This document shows, in pieces, positions 57,270 through 62,732 of a DNA stretch of 62,732 bases; positions within the stretch are counted from its first letter, which is position 1, and each line of letters opens with the position of its first letter. Source of the stretch: Nocardia veterana NBRC 100344 (GTDB lineage: Bacteria; Actinomycetota; Actinomycetes; Mycobacteriales; Mycobacteriaceae). A program made the translations under genes and the position numbers. Where the stretch lies: positions 1 to 62,732 of the forward strand of contig NZ_BAGM01000206.1 in assembly GCF_000308855.1 (NCBI RefSeq), read 5' to 3'. The notes beneath the pieces are model-generated. The model made no database searches and was not told where the DNA came from. It worked only from the letters and a program-made list of their open reading frames with translations.

Positions 57270-58106
57270 GTGGCTCTGGCATCGAAGTTCAGCAACCCCG
57301 TCGCGATCCGCTCGACCGACGAGCCCTTGAGCGAAGACAAGATGCGCGCGGTCGCGCCGTCGATCTTCGCCGACGAGGCGCACGAGACTCGCAGCGAGCG
57401 CTACACCCACATCCCGACAATCGAGGTGCTGCGAGGGCTCGAAAAGGAGGGATTCCGGCCGTTCGCGGTCGCGCAGACCCGCGTCCGGGACGAGGGCCGC
57501 CGCGCATTCACCAAGCACATGATTCGCTTGCGGCACGCGAACACGATTGCCGCCGAGGAGGCCAACGAGGTCGTGTTGCTGAACTCCCATGACGGCAGTT
57601 CGAGCTATCAGATGCTCGCGGGAATGTTCCGCTTCGTCTGCGCCAACGGCATGGTCTGCGGGGAAACCATCGAAGACATCCGAATCCGTCACTCGGGCCG
57701 GGCGGTCGAGGATGTCATCGAGGGGGCGTATCAGGTTCTCGACCAGTTCGAGCTTGTCGAGAACCAGCGGGACGGCATGAAGGCGGTGCCGCTCGACGAG
57801 GCCGAGCAGCAGGTTTTCGCCGATGCCGCGCTCGCACTGCGGTACGAGCCCGAAGACGGCAAGCCCGCGCCGATCGCCGCGCGGCAGTTGCTGCGGCCGC
57901 GCCGGATCGAGGACCGGCCGTCGGATCTCTGGTCAACGTTCAACCGGGTACAGGAGAACGTCATCCGGGGCGGATTGCCCAGCAGCACCCGGACCGGCCG
58001 CCGCACCAAAACCCGCGAGGTCAAAGGCATTGATCAGAATGTGAAGCTGAACCGGGCGTTGTGGATTCTCGCCGAGGGAATGCGCAATCTAAAGACCAAC
58101 GGCTAA
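57270..58106 (+). CDS. DUF932 family protein
   Basis: 278 residues from the GTG at 57270 (AAGGAGG upstream). Segments HIPTIEVLRGLEKEGFRPFA, VAQTRVRDEGRRAFTKHMIR, NSHDGSSSYQMLAGMFRFVC and ANGMVCGETIEDIRIRHSGR are the DUF932 hallmark, a family found on phages and plasmids with unknown role, sometimes linked to replication or anti-restriction regions. First gene of the TAGTACTA group; a strong hairpin follows it. Confidence 0.9.
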   Translation: MALASKFSNPVAIRSTDEPLSEDKMRAVAPSIFADEAHETRSERYTHIPTIEVLRGLEKEGFRPFAVAQTRVRDEGRRAFTKHMIRLRHANTIAAEEANEVVLLNSHDGSSSYQMLAGMFRFVCANGMVCGETIEDIRIRHSGRAVEDVIEGAYQVLDQFELVENQRDGMKAVPLDEAEQQVFADAALALRYEPEDGKPAPIAARQLLRPRRIEDRPSDLWSTFNRVQENVIRGGLPSSTRTGRRTKTREVKGIDQNVKLNRALWILAEGMRNLKTNG

Positions 58107-58114
58107 CCGATCAC

Positions 58115-58153
58115 CAAGCGGGCCGGGTAGGTAGTAGCTACCCGGCCCGCTTG
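58115..58153 (+). terminator. Hairpin with GTAGTAG loop after the DUF932 gene
   Basis: Perfect 16-bp arms CAAGCGGGCCGGGTAG (58115-58130) and CTACCCGGCCCGCTTG (58138-58153), loop GTAGTAG. It starts 9 bases after the stop codon. Two other hairpins in this block have the same loop. Confidence 0.85.
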
Positions 58154-58224
58154 CGTATGCCCACCCCCAAGCGCGGCCCCGCTCGCCGGCGAGAGAACCC
58201 GGGCATCGGAAAAGCGGCCAACAC

Positions 58225-58254
58225 TTGCATAGTACTATGGTGACGTAGTACTAT
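58225..58254 (+). promoter_or_regulatory. TAGTACTA promoter/operator module 2
   Basis: -35 TTGCAT (58225-58230), -10 TACTAT (58249-58254), 18-base spacer; CATAGTACTATG at 58228-58239 and TAGTACTA at 58246-58253. Confidence 0.8.
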
Positions 58255-58301
58255 TAGAGTACCGACGGAGAGGCCGTCGGAATCCAAATCAGGAGGCTCT
58301 C

Positions 58302-59030
58302 ATGGGCGAACGCTCCATCACCACGCTCAGCGTCGGCGGCAAGACCGTCAACTACCACCTGGCGTGGGGGTCGCCGCAATACCAGGTGCCTATGCACGGC
58401 AAATGGGTTATGGACATGGCCGAGCAGGGCCGCGAGCTCACGATCACGTCGTGGGAGGCGTGGGCGGCCGACGAGGATCACGATGTCGCCGTGGAGAGGG
58501 TCGGTTACGACGCCGAGAGCGCCGGTGCGCTGCACATGTACATACTCTCGGTGACCGCAGACGGCGAGTTCTCCTACTGCTACCGGCACCGGCCCGTTGG
58601 TCGGTCGGAGTGGCTGACCATGCTCGAGTGCGACACTGTCGCGCAGTTGCTCGCGGCCGGGGTCGAATGGGCGGAAAAGTTGCACCGCACAGCGATTCGG
58701 CGCAATGCGTCCACGCCGATGGTGCGCGCGTTCGGCGAGGCCGTCGAGGCTGCGCGTATTCGTGAGGCGGCATTCGCGGCGATGTACGGCGACGCTACCC
58801 CGCCGATCCTGCCCGAGCTCGACATGTTGCCCGAGCCGCGTGCCGAACACGGCGAAGCTGAGCACCTGGCCGAACGCGTGCGGTATTGCGAGCAGGCGGC
58901 CGCCGAGGGGATGCAGCTTGCTCGAGCCAGTGTCGGCAGCGACTCCTACCAGGAGATCTACGCCCGGTCGCGTGGGTTGCTGCTGGTCTCGCTGCGTGCG
59001 CGAGGCCGACTGCTGGATCTGACGGCGTAG
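58302..59030 (+). CDS. Hypothetical protein of the TAGTACTA group
   Basis: 242 residues (AGGAGG upstream of the ATG). The N-terminal half is beta-rich (STLSV-type strands: GKTVNYHLAWGSPQYQVPMH, GALHMYILSVTADGEFSYCY) and the C-terminal half helical (AFGEAVEAARIREAAFAAMY, AEHLAERVRYCEQAAAEGMQ). No recognised family or motif. It has its own promoter module and is followed by two hairpins. Confidence 0.7.
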   Translation: MGERSITTLSVGGKTVNYHLAWGSPQYQVPMHGKWVMDMAEQGRELTITSWEAWAADEDHDVAVERVGYDAESAGALHMYILSVTADGEFSYCYRHRPVGRSEWLTMLECDTVAQLLAAGVEWAEKLHRTAIRRNASTPMVRAFGEAVEAARIREAAFAAMYGDATPPILPELDMLPEPRAEHGEAEHLAERVRYCEQAAAEGMQLARASVGSDSYQEIYARSRGLLLVSLRARGRLLDLTA

Positions 59031-59037
59031 CGGCATC

Positions 59038-59064
59038 GGCCGGGCGGGTAGTAGCCGCCCGGCC
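59038..59064 (+). terminator. Hairpin with GTAGTAG loop
   Basis: Perfect 10-bp arms GGCCGGGCGG (59038-59047) and CCGCCCGGCC (59055-59064), loop GTAGTAG, 8 bases after the stop codon of the preceding gene. Confidence 0.8.
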
Positions 59065-59087
59065 CCCACCGTGCCGGAGCCCGCAGC

Positions 59088-59121
59088 GATCACGCCCCGT
59101 CCAGCCGGACGGGGCGTGATC
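59088..59121 (+). terminator. Second hairpin between the two hypothetical genes
   Basis: Perfect 15-bp arms GATCACGCCCCGTCC (59088-59102) and GGACGGGGCGTGATC (59107-59121), loop AGCC, followed by TGTATC. It stands 20 bases upstream of promoter module 3, so it insulates the next gene. Confidence 0.75.
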
Positions 59122-59140
59122 TGTATCACAGACAATCACG

Positions 59141-59170
59141 TTGTGTAGCACTACGGTGTCATAGTACTAT
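59141..59170 (+). promoter_or_regulatory. TAGTACTA promoter/operator module 3 (variant)
   Basis: -35 TTGTGT (59141-59146), -10 TACTAT (59165-59170), 18-base spacer. The upstream half-site is TAGCACTA (59146-59153), one base off, and the downstream one is the full CATAGTACTATG (59160-59171). Binding at the upstream site may be weaker. Confidence 0.75.
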
Positions 59171-59211
59171 GGAACTGTAAGCGAGAAAGGCCGACGGAAG
59201 GAGTCGACACC

Positions 59212-59940
59212 ATGAGCGAGATCGATTTCAGCACCCGGTGCCCGCAGAGGTACCGGACTTTGCGAGCGCCGGCGCCGGGGGTGGTGCTGGAATGTCACGC
59301 CTATCACCGCCATGAACAGTGGGTGTGCCATGTGCTCGACGGTGCGCAAGACCTGGCCGCGGACCGGGCGTGGACGGCCGAGCTGCGCCGCATCGCCACA
59401 CTGCCGGACGCGATGCGCCGCGCCGAGATGCGCCGCCAACGCATCCACGATGTGGACGCCGATCTGATCGAGCGGTTCGCCGCCGAGCATCGGAGCGCTC
59501 AGTGGCAGCTGTTGGACCGATTGGCGGAGCTGGCCGGGCAATTCGATGTAAGCCACAACCCGCAGGAGTTGCGCGCGCAGTATTACGCCCGGCGAGCAGC
59601 GGGCGATTCCGAGCAGGTTTTCCGGGCACAGTTCGCGCTGGCCTACCGGTTCAATGCCGCGCATTGGGTCAACGGCGGCATGGGTGACGAGCCGATGAAG
59701 GCGGTCGCCGACGCGATCGAATGGCGCTGGCGCGAGCAGTCCGGGCCGGAAGGTCGTGCCGATTGGGACTATCTGGCCGACGCGGTGCATGACTGGGAGC
59801 AGGCTCCGGCGAGTATGGCGCGGTTGGTCGCGCAGATCGCTCACGACGACGACGAGGGAGCCCGCCCGCTTTCCCCGACCCAGCGGCGCAGCATCATGCA
59901 GGCCCGCGAGTTGACCGGCCACGGCGCGTGGGAGGCGTGA
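59212..59940 (+). CDS. Hypothetical protein of the TAGTACTA group
   Basis: 242 residues (GGAAGGAG upstream). Largely helical (AWTAELRRIATLPDAMRRAE, RSAQWQLLDRLAELAGQFDV, QVFRAQFALAYRFNAAHWVN). No family recognised; same length as the previous gene product but without clear similarity. Its TGA overlaps the ATG of the next gene. Confidence 0.7.
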   Translation: MSEIDFSTRCPQRYRTLRAPAPGVVLECHAYHRHEQWVCHVLDGAQDLAADRAWTAELRRIATLPDAMRRAEMRRQRIHDVDADLIERFAAEHRSAQWQLLDRLAELAGQFDVSHNPQELRAQYYARRAAGDSEQVFRAQFALAYRFNAAHWVNGGMGDEPMKAVADAIEWRWREQSGPEGRADWDYLADAVHDWEQAPASMARLVAQIAHDDDEGARPLSPTQRRSIMQARELTGHGAWEA

Positions 59941-60380
59941 TGCACATCCCGGCCCGACCGAGCAGCGCCCGCCAGGCGGGCGCGCTCGCGCTCGCCATTA
60001 CTGTCGCGGCCGCCGTCGCGCTCGCGGCGTACCTGCTGGCCCGCCACCCGCAGCGCACCACCCCGCCCGCCGCGCAGCCGCAACCAGAGCTCGCACCGCC
60101 CCCGCCCGGTGCAATCCGGGCACAGTTCCGGCCGGAGTTGCTGCGTTCGCGGTGCGAACGCCTCGAGGACATCGACGAAGCCGACTTGCTGGCCGAGTAC
60201 CACCGCGCCCACCGCGCGGCGGAGCGGGCACGGAGCTTGCCATTCGACCGTGCCGACCCCGAATCGCTGCAACTGTGGACCGGTCACCGCGACGCCCTGG
60301 CCGCCGAAGCCGCCCGCCGGTACGTGCGCGGCCCGTCCCCCGCCTCGACCATCGCCGCCGTGCCGAGAAACCATGCGTGA
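59940..60380 (+). CDS. Single-pass membrane protein coupled to the preceding gene
   Basis: 146 residues. One N-terminal membrane helix (about 12-34; ALALAITVAAAVALAAYLLA) then a Pro/Gln linker and a charged helical domain (RCERLEDIDEADLLAEYHRA, RDALAAEAARRYVRG). The start overlaps the upstream stop (TGATG). Function unknown. Confidence 0.65.
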   Translation: MHIPARPSSARQAGALALAITVAAAVALAAYLLARHPQRTTPPAAQPQPELAPPPPGAIRAQFRPELLRSRCERLEDIDEADLLAEYHRAHRAAERARSLPFDRADPESLQLWTGHRDALAAEAARRYVRGPSPASTIAAVPRNHA

Positions 60381-60415
60381 CCTGCAAATTGTGATGCGCG
60401 TCACTCCCTTCCGAA

Positions 60416-60445
60416 TTGCATAGTACTATGGTGACGTAGTACTAT
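60416..60445 (+). promoter_or_regulatory. TAGTACTA promoter/operator module 4
   Basis: -35 TTGCAT (60416-60421), -10 TACTAT (60440-60445), 18-base spacer; CATAGTACTATG at 60419-60430 and TAGTACTA at 60437-60444. Confidence 0.8.
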
Positions 60446-60488
60446 GAAGGTATCGGCGGAAGGGCCGCCGAGGGAAAGGGCAAAAGCC

Positions 60489-60755
60489 ATGGGTTTGGTT
60501 CTGGTGGACGTGACCGACACGGCGGCGGCGATGGGGTTCCGGTGCACGGTCGGTGTCGACAGCGCGATCGCGCCGGCTGACATCGCTCAGGTACTCGCGG
60601 CCGCTCGCGAGGCGGCCACTGGTATCGGCGCGCCCGTGCGCCGGGTGCCGTTCCAGATCCTCAGCGTCGAGGCCGGAGTGATCGAGTCCGTTCCGCTGGA
60701 AATGGTGCTCGGCGTGGACCTGTTCGGACGCCCGGCAGCGGCGATCCTGGCGTGA
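60489..60755 (+). CDS. Small hypothetical protein of the TAGTACTA group
   Basis: 88 residues from the ATG at 60489 (AAAGGG upstream). An ATG at 60444 overlaps the -10 element and cannot be used. VTDTAAAMGFRCTVGVDSAI, then APADIAQVLAAAREAATGIG and LEMVLGVDLFGRPAAAI suggest a small alpha/beta fold. Not recognised. A GTAGTAG-loop hairpin lies between it and the ParB-like gene. Confidence 0.65.
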   Translation: MGLVLVDVTDTAAAMGFRCTVGVDSAIAPADIAQVLAAAREAATGIGAPVRRVPFQILSVEAGVIESVPLEMVLGVDLFGRPAAAILA

Positions 60756-60816
60756 ACCTCACGCGAGGGCCGGAGGCGCGAGCGCCCCCGCGTGAATCCC
60801 CCACCCAGCCAACACA

Positions 60817-60853
60817 AAAGGCCCCGGGTAGGTAGTAGCTACCCGGGGCCTTT
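60817..60853 (+). terminator. Hairpin with GTAGTAG loop upstream of the ParB-like gene
   Basis: Perfect 15-bp arms AAAGGCCCCGGGTAG (60817-60831) and CTACCCGGGGCCTTT (60839-60853), loop GTAGTAG, with T-richness at the 3' end. It is 32 bases before the next start codon and no promoter module lies between, so it may act as an attenuator or processing site as well as a terminator. Confidence 0.75.
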
Positions 60854-60885
60854 CAACCCAGGATCGTACGCGAAAGGCACGACGG

Positions 60886-62577
60886 ATGACAACGACCGAG
60901 AAGACCAACGACACACAGGCGCAGGCCGCCGCGCCCGCGCCGAAGGCCGGAGACACGGCCGCGCAGGTGGTGTGGCTCGAGACCAAGGAGCTGGTCATAG
61001 CCAAGAATCGCAAGACCGACCCGGCGAAGGTGCGCGCCCTGGCCCCGTCGATCAAGCAGCACGGCAATTTCATTGCGTTGCAGGTGATTCCCCGCAGCGA
61101 CGGCCGCTACGACGTGCGCGACGGTGCACACCGCGTCCAGGCCGCCCGCAAGGCCAAAGTGCAGCTGATGAAGGCCGAAATCATCAGCGCCGAAACCGAT
61201 CTGGACGAGAAGGCCGCCGAGCTGGCGCGGCTTGATCGGCAGTTCAACACCGGCAAGCACGTCAACCCGCTGTCGGCGACCGCCGAAGCCCAATTCACCG
61301 CCGAGGCGCTGGAACTGGGGCTCGAGGTCGAGGAGGTGGCGAAGCGATTCGCCATTGCCCCGGAGCGTGTGCGCGCCGCGCGCACGGTGGCCCGCTCGAC
61401 AGCCGCGCAGACGCTGGCCGAGTCCACGGACCTGGATCTGATGCAGATTGCCGTGGTCGAGGAATTGGGCGGCGACGATCCCGCCACCGTCGAGCGACTG
61501 GTCAACGCCGCCAAAAGCGGCCAATTCGAGCACGTAGCCGCGCAGGTGCGCAGCGAGCGCGAGGCCCAGGCCGCTTGGGCGCGAGCCGCCGCCGAGTACC
61601 GCGAGCGCGGATTCACCGTCCGCGAGCAATGGGTGCCGTATCAGGAGTACTCGACCTGCACCCCGATGCGGTATCTGCGCACCGCCGACGGTGCCCAAGC
61701 CACCGAGGAACACGTGAGCGACCCCGCGCACTGGGTGGTGCAGCTCGATGACGACGAGGAGTTGCGCCACGCCGAGACCGGCGAACCGGTCGAGGAGAAC
61801 GCGGTCGATTGGGACACCGACGAGGACCCCGAACGCGAGCCCGCCGAAGGGCTGATGCACGCCAGCCAGGTGCGGTGGGTGACAACGTGGAAACCGCTGT
61901 ACTACTGCACCGATCTGGCCGGGGCCGGTCTGACATCGCTGTTCGGCGGTGGCAACGCCGCCAACGGCGAGCCGATCGACGCCGAGGCCGCCGCCAAGGC
62001 CGAAGCCGAACGCAAGCAGGCCGAACGCGCCGCCCGCCGCCGCGTGATCGCGGCCAACCGGTTGGCCCGCGCGGCAACGATCGTGCGGCGCGACTGGCTG
62101 CGCGAACGGCTCAGCGGCGCAAAGCCGTTCAAGGGCGCGGCGAAGTTCACCGCCCACGTGCTCACGGCCGATGCCACCATCATCAGCGAGCACAGCGCGC
62201 GCGATCTGGCCGCCGACCTGCTCGGACTGACCGGCATCGACCCGGCCGGAAAGCTCGCCAGTACCGGCGCGGAGGTCGCCGACAAAGGCAGCGACAACCG
62301 CGCGCAGGTGATCTTGTTCGCACTGGCCGCCGGAGCGATAGAAGGCCGGATGCAGGCGAAGAAGGCCCGCCCGGAAGACGAAGCGCCGAACTACTGGCGG
62401 ATGGCGGATCAGGCCGCGACCAGCGGCCACTACAGCACCCGCACGCAATCCCTGGTCGCGTACTACCTGCAGGTTCTGCGCGAGCAGGGCTACGTGGCCG
62501 CCCCGATCGAGCGGGTGCCGCTGGGTGAGCTCAGCGCCGACGAGGCGATCCGCGAATCCGAGGGCACCGAGCAGTAA
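60886..62577 (+). CDS. ParB-like nuclease-domain protein
   Basis: 563 residues. The N-terminal part has the ParB/RepB/Spo0J fold: ELVIAKNRKTDPAKVRALAP, SIKQHGNFIALQVIPRSDGR and YDVRDGAHRVQAARKA (the GxHR-type box, here GAHR). Then a helical HTH-containing region (EEVAKRFAIAPERVRAARTV), an acidic centre (DWDTDEDPEREPAEG) and a long helical C-terminal part. It is longer than partition ParB and far from the ParA gene, so it may be a regulator or nuclease-like protein. Could bind the TAGTACTA sites, but nothing in the sequence shows that. Confidence 0.82.
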   Translation: MTTTEKTNDTQAQAAAPAPKAGDTAAQVVWLETKELVIAKNRKTDPAKVRALAPSIKQHGNFIALQVIPRSDGRYDVRDGAHRVQAARKAKVQLMKAEIISAETDLDEKAAELARLDRQFNTGKHVNPLSATAEAQFTAEALELGLEVEEVAKRFAIAPERVRAARTVARSTAAQTLAESTDLDLMQIAVVEELGGDDPATVERLVNAAKSGQFEHVAAQVRSEREAQAAWARAAAEYRERGFTVREQWVPYQEYSTCTPMRYLRTADGAQATEEHVSDPAHWVVQLDDDEELRHAETGEPVEENAVDWDTDEDPEREPAEGLMHASQVRWVTTWKPLYYCTDLAGAGLTSLFGGGNAANGEPIDAEAAAKAEAERKQAERAARRRVIAANRLARAATIVRRDWLRERLSGAKPFKGAAKFTAHVLTADATIISEHSARDLAADLLGLTGIDPAGKLASTGAEVADKGSDNRAQVILFALAAGAIEGRMQAKKARPEDEAPNYWRMADQAATSGHYSTRTQSLVAYYLQVLREQGYVAAPIERVPLGELSADEAIRESEGTEQ

Positions 62578-62582
62578 CCACT

Positions 62583-62628
62583 ACCGGAGGCGGGCCGCCA
62601 CCAGAACACGGTCCGGCCCGCCCCCGGT
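62583..62628 (+). terminator. Hairpin after the ParB-like gene
   Basis: GGCGGGCC (62589-62596) pairs with GGCCCGCC (62615-62622), with outer ACCGG/CCGGT pairs separated by small bulges. The loop is about 18 bases and does not contain GTAGTAG. Confidence 0.6.
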
Positions 62629-62672
62629 CCCCCGCCGCGCTCCGATAGTGACAGGGGTCACACCCCTCATGG

Positions 62673-62702
62673 TTGCATAGTACTATGGCAACATAGTACT
62701 AT
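62673..62702 (+). promoter_or_regulatory. TAGTACTA promoter/operator module 5, at the window edge
   Basis: -35 TTGCAT (62673-62678), -10 TACTAT (62697-62702), 18-base spacer; both half-sites are full CATAGTACTATG palindromes (62676-62687 and 62692-62703), the most symmetric copy. It must drive a gene beyond the end of the window. Confidence 0.8.
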
Positions 62703-62732
62703 GAACTTATACCGAGAAGAGGTCACCAACCC

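Noticed and set aside
60853..62448. A 531-codon open frame antisense to the ParB-like gene
   Set aside because: Same cause: high third-position GC keeps the reverse frame open. The ParB-like fold is on the plus strand.
1..62732. tRNA or rRNA genes
   Set aside because: I saw no tRNA-like cloverleaf or rRNA sequence in any intergenic region; most gaps are short or filled by hairpins and operators.

Overview
The window is high-GC actinobacterial DNA and reads as one continuous stretch of a large conjugative plasmid (or an integrated relative). It holds the end of a MobF-type relaxase, a complete-looking type IV secretion operon with coupling protein, a replication initiator, a ParA-type ATPase, a single-stranded DNA-binding protein and many small plasmid-type genes. 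An MspA-type porin, a type VII secretion mycosin and a cutinase point to a mycolic-acid actinomycete; Nocardia or a close relative is my best guess. I saw no rRNA, tRNA, CRISPR array or intact insertion sequence.

Layout. 1-2.2 kb: C-terminal part of the relaxase. 2.3-6.7 kb: accessory genes (ATP-dependent DNA ligase, toxin-antitoxin-like pair, two regulators with the same kind of C-terminal HTH and paired operators). 6.8-24.2 kb: transfer operon on the minus strand, mostly coupled by 4-base stop/start overlaps. In transcription order it encodes a glycine-zipper secreted protein, cutinase, anchored domain protein, P-loop protein, two small membrane proteins, lipoprotein, VirB8-like protein, VirB6-like protein, SCO6880-type protein, VirB4-type ATPase, HTH/coiled-coil protein, lysozyme-like plus NlpC/P60 hydrolase, second lipoprotein, unknown protein, FtsK-gamma protein, VirD4-type coupling protein and a DUF4913 protein. 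A two-HTH regulator is divergent from its promoter. 25-29.7 kb: methyltransferase, PAS-GGDEF diguanylate cyclase, unknowns. 29.7-37.5 kb: replication and partition region (rep with DnaA boxes inside the gene, ParA-like ATPase, a duplicated-domain partner, a four-helix membrane protein whose gene is packed with a short repeated DNA motif). 37.9-42.5 kb: a tight six-gene operon (Nudix, SUMF1-fold protein, MoaD/ThiS-like protein ending in GG, sugar epimerase, two small proteins) divergent from an XRE regulator. 42.5-45.7 kb: DUF1173 protein, an SOS-box-preceded RecA/ImuA'-like gene, ssb. 45.7-51 kb: cell-envelope and secretion genes (mycosin, MspA porin, small secreted proteins). 51-56.7 kb: regulator, catalytically degenerate serine recombinase fused to a Cys-rich tail, SAM methyltransferase, unknown plasmid genes, and a gene with a decayed inverted copy beside it. 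57-62.7 kb: a set of genes behind repeated promoter/operator modules built on TAGTACTA palindromes, with hairpins that share the same 7-base loop; it includes a DUF932 protein and a ParB-like protein.

How the parts fit. The transfer operon would build the envelope channel and its cell-wall hydrolase, and the coupling protein would feed it the relaxase-bound strand. The rep/par block and ssb maintain the plasmid. The 57-62.7 kb block looks like a regulon under one plasmid regulator that I cannot identify here. The least familiar pieces are this regulon, the motif array at 36.4-37.4 kb, the origin-like sites inside rep, the SUMF1/MoaD-like operon and the degenerate recombinase.
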